The notes under the pieces were generated by a model. It ran no database searches and was not told where the DNA came from. It saw nothing but the letters and a program-made list of their open reading frames with translations. DNA of 64,000 nucleotides from contig JAIVFH010000036.1 in assembly GCA_025765595.1 (NCBI GenBank), forward strand, positions 1 through 64,000, read 5' to 3'. Source of the DNA: Obelidium mucronatum (taxonomy: Eukaryota; Chytridiomycota; Chytridiomycetes; Chytridiales; Chytriomycetaceae). The translations under genes and the position numbers were made by a program. Below, one piece after another: positions 1 to 10,238 of the stretch. Every line of letters begins with the position of its first letter. Positions within the stretch are counted from its first letter, which is position 1.

Positions 1-123
1 ATTATTATTCATTTCATTCTGCACGCGCTCATTCTAAATGAGAAAACTTTATTGTTTGATTAAATACAAAAACAAGTATAAATTAAGGGATAAGACGAAA
101 TAAAAGAAATAGTGAATTGAATC

Positions 124-534
124 CTAAAATAGTGACAATACATAATAGTTAATAGTATGTAGCAACAGACAGCTCATGATTGGAAACGGAATTGTCAACA
201 GGAACGCCTTCCAAGAAACGTTAGCTGCATAGAAATACAGAAAGGACAACAAACCATATCGCGAATGCAACTCAGGTATTTTGTCAGGGAAGTCATCGAA
301 TTTGTTGTCCATGTTGTTATCTTCAATAGCTTGAAGATCAGGGCTTGGGATTTCATTTTCAATGTCTTCATATCCTTCTTCCAATGTTTCAGTTGTTTTG
401 GTAGTCGTGTCTTGTTCCGCCACAGAAGTTGCAGCCAAGGCTTGGCGCACGGCTTGTGAATGCTTGAATTGAACATGGCGTGCAAGATCTGCTTGCTTCT
501 TGAACTGCTTTCGGCAGCCAAATGTACAGCGCAT
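124..534 (-). CDS. C2H2 zinc-finger protein of the repeated divergent cassette (copy 1)
   Basis: The first 26 residues form one C2H2 finger (Cys3, Cys7, His20, His25) starting MRC..GC, followed by an acidic linker and the motif PELHSRYG. The ATG lies at 534. The same order (MRC finger, acidic linker, FPDVHARYG) is seen in a second gene at 19.6 kb, so this is a repeated family. After HSRYG the frame stays open to a stop at 124, but a GT..AG segment begins at the position where the 19.6 kb copy has an intron, so the true C-terminus may be spliced differently. The gene is divergent from the DUF6532-like gene starting at 798; the 19.6 kb copy has the same arrangement. A DNA-binding role is inferred from the finger only; the rest of the protein is unrecognised and the copy may be 3'-truncated. 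Confidence 0.5.
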   Translation of the reverse strand: MRCTFGCRKQFKKQADLARHVQFKHSQAVRQALAATSVAEQDTTTKTTETLEEGYEDIENEIPSPDLQAIEDNNMDNKFDDFPDKIPELHSRYGLLSFLYFYAANVSWKAFLLTIPFPIMSCLLLHTINYYVLSLF

Positions 535-797
535 TTTAGATCAACTTTGTGTTTCAAATTAATGGTGAAGTATGGGAATATATACTCTTTTGCTTGTAAT
601 TAGTAATGAATTCATAATGAAATGACAAAAAAAGCGGTCATAATTATAAACAAATGAAACAAGCAGCGGCAAGGGTTGCGTTCTTGGTTTCTAATGCCAT
701 TTTTTGGCCATTGCAGCGGTTGTTAGTGTGAAATGAGGTATTTAATCACATTATAAATCTGTTCTGTTCCGAAACACTCCTAAAAAGTTGCTTTGAA

Positions 798-2147
798 ATG
801 TTGAAGAACAGATCCACCCTTCCTAAAAGAGTTCTGGCAACGAAGCAAGGTAAAAAGAAGGCTTCTTCAAAGGCAGCAAGGAGATCAGCTGCCAAATCGT
901 GATAAGTACCTCTCCCCTCTTGATCTGTTTTGTAATTAACACTGGATCAAACAATTTAACAGAGGCCTCAACCAGACCAATGCAACCAGCAGCAGTTTCG
1001 AAAATGCTGAAAATCGTGGCTATGGCCATGGGAGGGAGTCATCCAGCTCCGCTGTCAATCGTGGATCAACCCTTGCAAATCGTGGGGCCATTGGTATCTA
1101 GAATCCCCAGCGCTAATCCCTTGATTTCAATCGTCCAGGCACGTTGCAAGACAATCAGGAGCGAATTCTGCCCGGAAATCAAGAGTCCCAGCCACTACCA
1201 GGTGATCTAGTGCAGGGGCCAAATCGTTTGCAGACTCCACAGAGCGGTCATCAATTGTGGAACGGTCTAAATAAGCAGTATGTGATTTATTTGCGTTCTC
1301 TAAGTCCTATGATAATCACAATCTCACAGTCTTCGGCTGATCTTCCAAAAACGAGCACTATCAGACGAGTTTTTCGTGCCCCCATTCAATGTTGACGATA
1401 CAGCAACAGTTACCTGGCTTTGGGAGACACTGGCTTCGGTTCTTGGTTGGACTCCTGCGCGTACAAGGATTCTTGTCACGAATCTGCCGTTAGAAATGCC
1501 TAAAATGGTTTGTTATTAGTCGTTGACACTATTGAACTCTTGCTAATTCTTCCATCAGTACCAAACAACAGTGCAATTGTACCGCAGCAACCTGATGTCT
1601 GCATTTAAAGACAAGTTGTACTAATACATTAACTTGAAGTTTGAGTGGAAAATATTAAACATTGCCAATAGATTCTTGTATCTTGAGGTGGGCGATTCTC
1701 AGCGTCAAGGGCCGCAATTGTTTATGAATGAATCGTTCTTGGCCGCTTCTGTCTTGTTCTTCAAGGTTTCGCATGCAACACGAACAATGTCAGTTGCCGG
1801 GTTTTTGCAAACCAAATCAATGCATGTGCTTGCTTGCATTGCATGCTGTGTAAGTGCTACTTTCAAATTTTGCTGAAACGTTTCTAACTGAGTTTTGATT
1901 TGTTATCAAGGTTCGGCACGCAATTGATCTTGTGGCAGTCAAGCGTCGCAATTTCAAATATGCCACAAAATCAGGAAAGACGTACCGGCAGCTTTTAAAT
2001 GCATTTAGTTACAACGGAGATGATGACGATATGAAAGAAGAGCGCGAGGTTGTTTTGGAAGGGCGTAACCGATTCTACGCAGCAATGGCAAGGCGCCTCC
2101 TGCCGGACAATGAAAACGAAACTGGTGGAATCAGGATTCGCCGTTAG
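798..2147 (+). CDS. Seven-exon nuclear-type protein with DUF6532-like C-terminal domain (cassette copy 1)
   Basis: I read seven exons (798-898, 963-1093, 1139-1277, 1330-1507, 1559-1617, 1672-1849, 1911-2147) that join without a stop to give 340 residues. The N-terminus is Lys/Arg-rich and looks like a nuclear signal; then come low-complexity Asn-Arg-Gly blocks, a QLW motif, a segment FVPPFNVDD...LW..L, and a helical C-terminal half with FLYLEV, LFMNESFLA and HVLACI motifs ending in an acidic tail. The C-terminal half resembles the basidiomycete DUF6532 family in motif order; this is from memory and not a verified hit. Homologous pieces occur at 20.1-20.4 kb and 27.7-28.5 kb, with two intron positions conserved at 27.7-28.5 kb. 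A poly(A)-type AATAAA follows at about 2174. Mobile-element origin is likely; function unknown. Confidence 0.6.
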
Positions 2148-2933
2148 ATTGAAATTCTTTACAATACAGGTCAATAAAGAAAGGATATCTCCCTGCTTAC
2201 AAATAATTTGAATGCCTTAAAATTCACTTCAAATCCATACAAAATGCATACTGAATGCCCCATATGCAATCCAAATCCCAAGAATCCCTCAGAATACATT
2301 TTGAGTATTTGAAATTCTTGCAACTCACTTCTCAAATATTGGGGGGATTTTTATGCATATTTATGCAACAGTGACATTTGAAATGGCTTTCAAACGTGGG
2401 GGGGTTGCACTGGCAACATACACGGCATTCAAATCCATTTCAATCCATTTAATTTTATTTGTATACGTGTTTTTGCATATCCCCAGTTTCCAGATGGTGT
2501 CTTTTCATGTTTCACAATCACTAAACGGCTATAAACGAGATGCTAAATTACATGGAATACATTGAATCAAAAATTGTAATCTACACTGATTTGGAGTATT
2601 ATCAGAAGACTTCGGTCCACTCACCCTGGGAGGGGAGTCCTGCGGCTGTGGACTTCTGAGCTTCTCAGGCACTAGCATGTTGCCTTATACTTTGAAACCG
2701 TTGTAGTTTTCTTCGCCGTCGTACGCGTCGAAGACGTTGTCTGACGTTTTATAGGCCATGACTTCTGGGATAGATTTTTAACGACTAGGGACAAATTGTA
2801 AGCGGGCTGTATGTTAATCGTTTAATAATATATTGGCACCTTATTTTTATTTTGTACACCTTTTTTGTTGCTGAGGGTAATAATGAGGTGTTGGTTGTAA
2901 GAAAGTTTCTCTCACAATAATTTCCCGCCCAAC
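2148..2933. other. Intergenic, AT-rich, no gene seen
   Basis: After the AATAAA at about 2174 the stretch is AT-rich with repeated CAAATCCA-type words (2220-2480) and no convincing coding frame. Around 2630-2660 a short GC-rich patch (CTGGGAGGGGAGTCC) resembles the GGGGAGTCC words at the edges of the hAT element at 11.3 and 13.6 kb, so it may be a transposon scrap. Confidence 0.4.
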
Positions 2934-3763
2934 ATGAACAAGCGACGATTCACTGACATCGACAACAACGAAGTCTCGGGAGAATACTTTAGAAACACGT
3001 CGTCTCCCCAAAGTGCATATATATCGCAGTCATTCAAGTTTCTGTCGCGTGAGTGACGTTTTCTTTGGTTCTCGCGGCAATTCAACACAAAACATTTGCA
3101 GCCAGGAACAGACATGAAACTTGCTTAGGATTCAGCTTCTCAAATGGCGCGCCGTGCTCGGAAAGGTTTCGCCGAACGTCGACACAAACACATCAATTCT
3201 GTCCCAATCACAATAAACCAGAACATCGAATCGGTGTTGTTGTTGCTGGGCAGATGCGAAACTCGATGTTTTCGACGCACTTCAACGAAATGACACTGAA
3301 TGTTTTGGCGGCGTTTGTAACTGTGCACAAATTGGATGGTGCTCGAGATATTCATCAGGGACGAATATATATTCTCGAGAGGGAAGGTTTGCACCCCTTG
3401 TTGTTGTATTTTTTTATCTGAATTCTTTCTATCTTTACGACTTATCTAGAGTTTGGATTGCTGAAAATCGGGAAGGATATCTGCTGTGAAGACGACAGCG
3501 TCGAAGACTGTATCCATGAGCATGAAACTGGAACCTGTCAAGCCATGTTCAGACATGGCGCACTTTCTGACATTAAAGAAGATGTCGGATTGTTGGAGGC
3601 GTTCATCCACAAGGCCATTTTTAAGTCCCGTGACCAGTTTATCTGTCCGTGCGATACCCTTCACAAAGAGTACTACAACCCCGAGTCGTTTGAAGTAGTG
3701 GCTAAAATGGTTGATTGGTGGGGGACAGCCTGGTTGGATGGCATTGACTGGGGAAAAGAGTGA
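2934..3763 (+). CDS. T5orf172/MUG113-type (GIY-YIG-like) domain protein
   Basis: Three exons (2934-3048, 3102-3386, 3450-3763) join in frame to 237 residues. The C-terminal half carries the signature of the T5orf172/MUG113 family, a branch of the GIY-YIG nuclease fold: GRIYIL followed by LLKIGKD, then an ERLIH-like LLEAFIHKAIF helix, a C.C..LHKEYY motif and a final V..WW. The N-terminal part has a short Cys/His cluster (residues around 40-85). Members of this family occur in fungi, often as stand-alone small proteins with unproven activity; fission yeast mug113 is meiotically induced. The splice joins use GTGAGT and GTTTGC donors. No operon-like partner is evident; the next gene is convergent. 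Confidence 0.75.
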
Positions 3764-4172
3764 ACGCGATGTAACAGAATTTACCAGTATATGCGTCTAC
3801 AAACTTGAGAAAAAAATAAATACGTTCAGTCTCTTCCGAGGCATCATCACCGCGGTTTCACTCATGAAATTTCTCACGCTGATATTAAGTACATACCTTC
3901 CTTGGTCAATTATTAGATGGTCTATTCTATTTCTTCATTCAGCCACTAAGTTGACAAGGCAGAATATTCCTTTTTTGTTTTCTCGTACTGTCTTGGGCTT
4001 GGCTCGACTGGAAAATAGTGATTATGCACTTAAACAGGTTAAAATACAATGAAAAGCATGTTCAGCTTTTTAGTTATTGAAACAATTTCTATATTTGACA
4101 CATAAAAGGCAAGTGATCGATGATAGCGGGAAAGAAAAAAAAAACGAGACAGGAAAAAACCAGACTGCTTTT
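3764..4172. other. Convergent 3' intergenic region
   Basis: This lies between the stop of the MUG113-like gene and the stop of the secreted glycoprotein gene. It is AT-rich, includes AAATAAAT at 3813-3821 as a possible poly(A) signal for the upstream gene, and has an open frame at 3711-4052 that shows no recognisable motif and overlaps the real gene; I take it as chance. Confidence 0.5.
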
Positions 4173-5298
4173 TTAAAGCATGCTTGCACCAACAACCAAA
4201 ACCATCAAGCTCAAAACCACTGATGGGAAGGAAGCAGCAGCAGCACCACCAGTCTTGGTGACAGTAGCAACTCCCGTCGCCTTTCCAGTGGCAGAAGCGA
4301 CAGCAGTCTTTGTTGGAAGTGGTGGCAACGACACAGAGGCTGTGGTTACTTGACCAGTGGCCAAGTCAGTGTAAGTGAATCCATCCTTGAATACAACTCC
4401 CATGGTTCCAAAGCATCCAACAGTGTCCTTGTCGGCTGGGCAGTTCCAGTCACCTCCTGGGACGTGGGCTTCACAAGTACGCATACAGAATTGACCGTTA
4501 CCGGCCTGTTCCACGTCTGATGAGAGGGGAGGATAAGTTTGAGATACAAGATGCCAAGAAAATTCAAGTTTTAAGGACACTTACAATCAATGTGTCCGTT
4601 TCCAGCAGCTGAAGGGTCAACACCAGAGTATGGCTCCTTTCCACAGTTCAAGAACTTTACATTGTCGTACTGACCACCGTCATCGAAAGCGCCTGGGAAA
4701 GATTCTGTGCAGTTGATCTTCAACAGATCACAGTCAAGGTATCCGTGAACTTGCAAGTAGTGGTTTCCTGGCTTGGTGTAGTTCTTGACAACGTGAGCGG
4801 AACGGATTCCACCCCATGGAAGAGGCAAGGATCCAGGTGGCAAGTAGGAACCCATGCAGAAGGATCGAACGTATCCTTCTGCTTGGACGATGGTTGGGTA
4901 CTTTCCCCAGCTGTAGTAGTTGTTTTGCAGAACGATACTGTCTGGGTCTGGCAAGAGGAGACAGAAGTTCTGGAGTTTTGAAGATGCAAATTGGATTGAG
5001 TTTAAGTCAGTCAAGGCAATCAAAACACACAACCACACCCACACACACACACCTGTTCATCCTTGATGTAGGCGAGCTGTCCAGCAACGGGCCATGGCTT
5101 TGGTGGGGCACAAGGATCAACCGGGTTTTCTCCTAACCACCAGTTTGAAATCAAACATTGGGTAATGTTGGGGAAGGAGCCGACACAGCCCTTTGGAAGG
5201 GTGTATGCTCCATTGGGGCCGACTTGCGTTGGGCCGTTAGGATCGTATTGCGCATTGACGACAGCGACGGCAGCGACTAAAATGGCAACTGAAGACAT
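4173..5298 (-). CDS. Secreted, probably GPI-anchored glycoprotein (macrophage-activating-glycoprotein-like)
   Basis: Exons 5298-5053, 4969-4585 and 4516-4173 join in frame to 324 residues. Residues 1-16 are a cleavable signal peptide (MSSVAILVAAVAVVNA). The body is Cys-rich with FCLLLPDP, YVRSFCMG and LPLPWGGIRSAH motifs and a late FCMRTCEA motif, an arrangement that recalls the fungal proteins annotated as macrophage-activating glycoprotein. The C-terminus is Ser/Thr/Ala-rich and ends in a hydrophobic run (VVLSLMVLVVGASML), which reads as a GPI-attachment signal. It is therefore expected on the plasma membrane or in the wall. The first intron starts inside a GT microsatellite, so its 5' splice site is embedded in a (GT)n repeat. 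Confidence 0.7.
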
Positions 5299-5470
5299 CT
5301 TTTTTTTTTTTTTTCAATCGATTTACAAGAACGAAGAAAATCTTGTCTTTGTTTTCCCCAACACGCTCCAAATTGATTAAAAAGAAATCGGAGCACTGAA
5401 AACACAATTCTATTTATTGCTTTGCGGTTTTGTTCTTAATGGCCACTATAAAGTTGTCTTCTTCATTGGA

Positions 5471-6340
5471 CTAGTCACTTTCCCAACCGCCGGTCGTGTC
5501 ACTGTCCCCTTCTTCTTCGTCTGAGTCCTCTTCATCCCTTGGAATCGTAAACCCTTGAATCCAAAGGTTTTCTGGAAGAAACGGTCGACAAACATCATAA
5601 CCATCTCCATACCCACAGCTCACAAGATTCTTGAGCTTTGATACTTCGGGAGGATATTTCAAAATAGCATTATTTTGAACATGAATCCTTAATGCTATTA
5701 CAGAAACGAGACCCCCAATCTCTGGCGGAATATCCCCCTCCAAATCGTTCTTCTCCATATTGCAGTATTCCAGGTTGACAAGCTTCCCAAATTCGGGTGG
5801 AATTGATCCCGTTAACCCGTTTTGGAAAATCATGAGACGCTTCAGGTTTACCAAGTTCCCAATTTCTTTTGGGATGGGTCCTGTGAGGCGGTTGAGACCC
5901 AAGTACAACGACTTGAGATTGACGCAGTCAAAGAGGGCCGCCGGCAGTGTTCCTCGAAGCCGAAATTCATGCAAATCGATAGTTGTTAAGCATGGAATCA
6001 GATTGATTGTTGATGGGAGTTGTTTTTTCGGGCAGTTTTTGAGATGGAATTGATGGCTGTTTGGGCGATGCGAAAGACGGGTCTTGACGTATCCTTGCGC
6101 CGATTCCACAGAAAAAGAGAGGACCTTTATGTTGGTCCTGTAAAAGGACCAGTAGTTTGAGGGAGAGTACAGGTCGTTGTGGATAAGGCGGTTTGTGATA
6201 ATGAACTGCTTTGTCAACAGCATGTCTTGGAAGGCTCTTGAGAGACGAGTGTATTTGAAGACCGAGTCAAAGTGGATAAAGAGGAAGATGTGCATCTTGA
6301 GCTCGTACGGCAGTGTCTCCAGCAGGAGGGGGACGCTCAT
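5471..6340 (-). CDS. F-box-like leucine-rich-repeat protein, 289 aa
   Basis: A single-exon gene with ATG at 6340. Residues 8-50 look like an F-box (LPYELKMHIFLFI...), which would dock onto Skp1 in an SCF ubiquitin ligase. From about residue 115 there are four to five plant-receptor-type LRRs with the G.IP.EIG.L consensus (for example LTGPIPKEIGNLVNL). There is no signal peptide or membrane segment, so it should be cytosolic, unlike plant receptors with the same repeat type. The C-terminus is acidic (Asp/Glu/Ser-rich). It is divergent from the Sec2-like gene, with start codons 30 bp apart, and belongs to the same family as the LRR gene at 8.6-10.2 kb. The substrate is unknown. Confidence 0.75.
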   Translation of the reverse strand: MSVPLLLETLPYELKMHIFLFIHFDSVFKYTRLSRAFQDMLLTKQFIITNRLIHNDLYSPSNYWSFYRTNIKVLSFSVESAQGYVKTRLSHRPNSHQFHLKNCPKKQLPSTINLIPCLTTIDLHEFRLRGTLPAALFDCVNLKSLYLGLNRLTGPIPKEIGNLVNLKRLMIFQNGLTGSIPPEFGKLVNLEYCNMEKNDLEGDIPPEIGGLVSVIALRIHVQNNAILKYPPEVSKLKNLVSCGYGDGYDVCRPFLPENLWIQGFTIPRDEEDSDEEEGDSDTTGGWESD

Positions 6341-6370
6341 TTTTCTTTGATTTAAATATTAATAATAAAC
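6341..6370. promoter_or_regulatory. 30-bp divergent intergenic spacer between two start codons
   Basis: Only 30 bp (TTTTTCTTTGATTTAAATAT-rich) separate the ATG of the LRR gene at 6340 from the ATG of the Sec2-like gene at 6371. Both promoters must therefore overlap coding sequence or each other, unless an upstream non-coding exon is missed. Inference from spacing only. Confidence 0.5.
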
Positions 6371-8463
6371 ATGGAGGCGAAATCCCCGGAAGTGTCTTCG
6401 CGGCTGGACCAGATCGTCAAGTAAGAAGAGACAGTGGCTGACACAGACACTGACACAGTCGGCGTCTAGGAAGCACGTGGCGCCGCGCCGGCTGTCGGTC
6501 GACGTGCTGCTGGGCGGCGGCGGCGGCGGCGGCGGGCTTGGCGCGCACGTGGGATCGCCGCCGCCGCACGCGCACGCGGGCTCGGCGGACAGCGGCAGCG
6601 CGGCGTCGACGCTTCGGCGCGTGACGTCGGCGCTGTCGGCGACGCTCGCGACGCCCGTCGACGTGACGCAGCTGTGCCGCCACCGCACGCTGCTGGACCA
6701 GACGACGCTGCGCTGCGCCGCGTGTGCCGCCGATCTGCGCGCCTTCGAAGCCCTGCGCGCCGACTGCGCCGCCGTTGACGACGAGTGGCGCCGCGCGAAA
6801 CGCGCCCTGTCGGCGCTGGCCGAAAAAGCCCAGACCGCCGCGCAGGTTGGTGTAACCTCTTAGTAGTCAGCAATGTGTAATTTTGCGCAACAGGATCTGA
6901 TCCATCTGCACACCCGCATCGACGCCCTCGAACTCAAAGCCTCGCAGAGCGCGGACGCCTCGCGCTCCCTGAAAGCCGCCGTCGTGGTCGAAACGGGCCG
7001 CGTTCTGGACGAGATCGAACAACGCCTGGAACTGCAATCAATCCGCGATAAACTGGTGGAGGAAATTGAGGACAAGACCCAAGAACTGTTTGAGAAGGCA
7101 AATGGTCTTGTTGCCGATGAGGTGAGGTGGCGTCTATCTCTCTCTCTCTCTCGTTTTTTGGTGCTTCTATTCAAGCCTTTTCTAATGTCTTTCGTTCCAA
7201 AAGGCAAAGCGGCGATTCGGTAGTCAGACAAGAGTCCGCGTGCTGGAAGGCGAATTGGATGACCTCGAAGGACAGCTGGCGATGGAACGAATGCAATTGA
7301 GTGAATTGCGTGCCAAAATGGAAGAGTTGCGACTGGAAAAGGAACGGCTTGATTCTGAAGATGCCGAAAACGCACCCGAATCCACCCTCTCCACCCACGA
7401 ATCTTCTTCTGATTTCGAAGTCTCCGTTGTTTCTGAATATGAATACAAGCCCAGTTTGGCAAGGAGTGTGGTTGACGAAGTTGAAAGTGTGAGTGTGGTT
7501 CACCAGCATCCACCGTCTTCCGAAGCGTCCACCATTCCTGCAGCTATTGCAAGGCCCCGAATCACTGGATCCCCTCAGCCCGATCAAAATCATCATATGG
7601 AAATGGATCAGCAATTGCTTTCAGACCTCCACATTTTCATGAAAGAATGCGGTCCATTAAAACTCAACAAGCTCCACACTCTTCCATTCTTGAAAACCTG
7701 TCTTGAAGAAGATGTTCTGCCATGTCTCAAATTTGGTGGAAACCCACGAACAAACACCAAGAAACTTGTCGACGCAATTCTGGTCAACATGTGCTTTGTC
7801 GAGGAAATGAATGCCACTCAAATCGCAGCAAACAAGGAATACCACTCCATTTTGAAAAAATCATTGGATGTCCAGGCCGAATATGCGGCACGCAGTTCTG
7901 CAATTTCCGTGGGATCAACTCCATCCTCATCCACAACAGCCACACCAAACGCCTCACCATCAAAACCAACAATCCAGCAGGCAAACCAAGCGTTACTACT
8001 CGCCAATACTTCCACAAGAGACAGTCCAACACATCAATTATTCACAAAGTCCGTCTTGCAAACCCTTTCTGGTTGGACTAGCAGTACTCCAACAACCGTG
8101 CCCCCATCCATCATTCTCAATGGATGTCCCACCTGTGGTCTATCCCCAACCCCAACGCCGCATCACTTTAAAATCAGCGACATGCCTGGCGATAAGTGGA
8201 TTCCAATATGTAATGTTTGTAGAAACCGGTTGGTGGCTGTATGCGAGTTTTACAATTTCGTGAGACATTTGAAGTTGGGATTATATAGTACGCGTGGGGA
8301 TGGGGAAGTGTATGGAGAGGTTGTAGGGCTACGTATTCGAATGTGGGAGGCGAGATGTGGGGGTGGGTTTGCCGGGGTGGGGAGTGTCGGGATGAAGGAA
8401 AAGAGTATGGGGGCATCTTTGAGACCGGATAGTGTTTTGTTTTTAGGCTTGAAGAATGAGTAA
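6371..8463 (+). CDS. Sec2/Rabin8-type guanine nucleotide exchange factor for a Rab8/Sec4 GTPase
   Basis: Exons 6371-6420, 6470-6845, 6894-7121 and 7204-8463 give 637 residues. The middle (about residues 95-255) is a long coiled coil typical of the Sec2 GEF domain, which as a parallel dimer opens the Rab nucleotide pocket. The C-terminal part matches the Rabin8/RAB3IP tail: a PFLKTCLEEDVLPCL segment, CP.CG, then WIPICNVCRNRL, AVCEFYNFVRHL and a final basic LRIRMWEARCG motif. It would act in polarised exocytosis and, in a flagellated fungus, possibly in ciliary membrane delivery. Exon 2 is extremely GC-rich with a poly-Gly run, in sharp contrast to exon 4. The second donor/acceptor choice at 6421-6469 was set by frame. 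The gene ends in ATAAATAAA. Confidence 0.88.
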
Positions 8464-8553
8464 AACAGATTATAAATAAATATATAAAGTTTTTTTTTCG
8501 CCTCCACACCAAAAAAAAAAAGGAGAAAAAGAAGAAAACGAGGAAAAGAAGAA

Positions 8554-10212
8554 TCAATCATCAAGCTCCAGCTTTTTCGGGTTCAAATCACACACCTTCG
8601 TCTTAATCAATTTAGAAATAGAGTCTGGCAACGGCCGTCGCAAATCGTTATTGTTGGCCAATAACAAATTTTCAAGCTTTGGCAGTTTCCCCAACTCTTC
8701 CGGAATCGCCCCCGAAAGGTTATTCCCTCTTGCATCAAAACAAGTCAGGTTGACCATGTTTCCCAACTCCCGAGGGATGAGCCCACTGAACTCATTATCA
8801 GCAAGACAAACCTCCTCCAACTTGGTCAACTCGCCCATCTCTCTGGGTATCCATCCCCAAAGCTTGTTGCAGCTCACATTCAAGCAAGTCAGCGATTCCA
8901 GTTTCTGTATATTTGATGAAATCCCGCCTTCCAGTTGGTTATCAGAAAGGTCCAAGATACTCAGATGGCGCCATTGGAGAAACATTCGTTTCGGAATTTC
9001 TCCAGTCAGGTGGTTTGCATTCAAGGTGAGTTCAACGAGCTGCGACAAGGCGCCAATTTCTTTTGGGATTTCTCCTGCCAGTTTGTTTTCGGCCAGGTGT
9101 AAGTGCTTCAACAAGCAGAGTTGCTGAATGCTTGGAGATATCGGTCCAGCCAATTTGTTGTTTGATAAGTCCAAATGCTCCAATTGGTGCAACGAGAAGA
9201 TTGTCTCTGGGATCGAGCCATTGAGTTGATTTCCTGCCAAACGCAGGTACTTTAACAAGGAAAGTTGTTGGATGCCGCTTGGAGATATATTCCCCGTGAA
9301 TTTGTTTCTGCCCAGGTCCAGGTGCTCCAGTTGACGTAGTTGGTATATTTGTTGAGGAATTTCGCCAGTGAATTGATTTGACTCCAAACAGAGTTCCACA
9401 AGCTCCGTCAAATTTCCAAAGGAATTTGGTAGAGGCGCTTGTAGGTTGTTTTCATTCAGGTATAAAATCTTGAGACTCGACAAGTTCCCGATTGCGGGTG
9501 GAATCCTTCCGGTGAAACGGCACGAGTCCATAATCAATTTGGTAATATTCATTGTCGAGGAGAGTTGACCAATTTCTTTTGGTAAGGGTCCAGGGTTCAG
9601 ATTCTCGTCTGTGATGACAAGTGTCGTGAGTTTGGGGAACAAGAAGAGGGCCGGTGGGAAATCGTGGCTTGTTTTTGAATCTGTTTCGTCGAGATGACCG
9701 TCGACCGTTGTTATATGCAATGACAGGTGTTTGGAGTAGCCTTCTTGGTAGATTGGAGGGCATTTCATGAAAAAGACGAGGTGGTCCAAAGGCATGATTT
9801 CAGGGTTTGCCCTGTCAACTGGCATACAGCGTTGTAGATTTAAGGCCACGAAAGCGGCACTAGACAGTAATTTTTGGAGTCTTTTGGAGAGGCTTCGATA
9901 CGGAGCAACTTTCTGGGGTTGGATCCAGCTTAGGATTTGTTGCAGCAATTCGTCTGAAAAGGTTCGAGCAACAGCTGGTCCTGCATTCAAGTTGGTGATT
10001 GAAGCGACTCCTACGCCTTTGAGTAGTCTATCGTTGAGGGGGATTCTCACTTGAGGGACTTTTACTTTGGAATGACGGTATTGTTTTTGTTCCTGCCGAA
10101 TCTCGCGAATTTCGTTCTGCTGATTCGAGAGCTGGGCTTGGACTTGCGTGAGTTGCGTTTGTATATTCACCAGAATAGTAGCAATGTTTGCAAGATTGGC
10201 AGAATCACTCAT
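8554..10212 (-). CDS. F-box-like leucine-rich-repeat protein, 552 aa
   Basis: Single exon, ATG at 10212. Residues 15-50 are a Gln-rich coiled coil. Residues 85-130 form an F-box-like segment (FSDELLQQILSWI...SLSKRLQKLL). From about residue 195 to the end there are about 13 tandem 24-residue LRRs of the plant receptor type (L..L.L..N.LTG.IP..I..L), for example LTGEIPKRMF and LSGAIPEELGKL. No signal peptide or transmembrane helix is visible, so a cytosolic SCF adaptor is the simplest reading. It is a longer paralogue of the 5.5-6.3 kb gene and is divergent from the thioesterase gene with only 26 bp between the ATGs. It is convergent with the Sec2-like gene (90 bp between stops). Confidence 0.8.
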   Translation of the reverse strand: MSDSANLANIATILVNIQTQLTQVQAQLSNQQNEIREIRQEQKQYRHSKVKVPQVRIPLNDRLLKGVGVASITNLNAGPAVARTFSDELLQQILSWIQPQKVAPYRSLSKRLQKLLSSAAFVALNLQRCMPVDRANPEIMPLDHLVFFMKCPPIYQEGYSKHLSLHITTVDGHLDETDSKTSHDFPPALFLFPKLTTLVITDENLNPGPLPKEIGQLSSTMNITKLIMDSCRFTGRIPPAIGNLSSLKILYLNENNLQAPLPNSFGNLTELVELCLESNQFTGEIPQQIYQLRQLEHLDLGRNKFTGNISPSGIQQLSLLKYLRLAGNQLNGSIPETIFSLHQLEHLDLSNNKLAGPISPSIQQLCLLKHLHLAENKLAGEIPKEIGALSQLVELTLNANHLTGEIPKRMFLQWRHLSILDLSDNQLEGGISSNIQKLESLTCLNVSCNKLWGWIPREMGELTKLEEVCLADNEFSGLIPRELGNMVNLTCFDARGNNLSGAIPEELGKLPKLENLLLANNNDLRRPLPDSISKLIKTKVCDLNPKKLELDD

Positions 10213-10238
10213 GTGTGTATATTTTCTATTTTTAAATT
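10213..10238. promoter_or_regulatory. 26-bp divergent spacer between two start codons
   Basis: The two ATGs at 10212 (-) and 10239 (+) are separated by 26 AT-rich bases. There is no room for two separate core promoters, so transcription of each gene must start within or very near the other gene's coding sequence, or the annotated starts are internal. Spacing is seen; the regulatory role is inferred. Confidence 0.45.

Noticed and set aside
823..1029. Minus-strand frame starting MAIATIFSIFETAAGCIGLVEA, resembling the N-terminus of fungal NLR-type proteins
   Set aside because: It lies entirely opposite exons 1-2 of the plus-strand cassette gene, is short, and no further NLR exon follows.
3711..4052. 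113-residue plus-strand frame
   Set aside because: It overlaps the end of the MUG113-like gene in another frame and has no motif.
6417..6873. Long Arg/Ala-rich minus-strand frames
   Set aside because: They are shadows of the GC-rich exon 2 of the Sec2-like gene; GC-rich DNA lacks stops in all frames.
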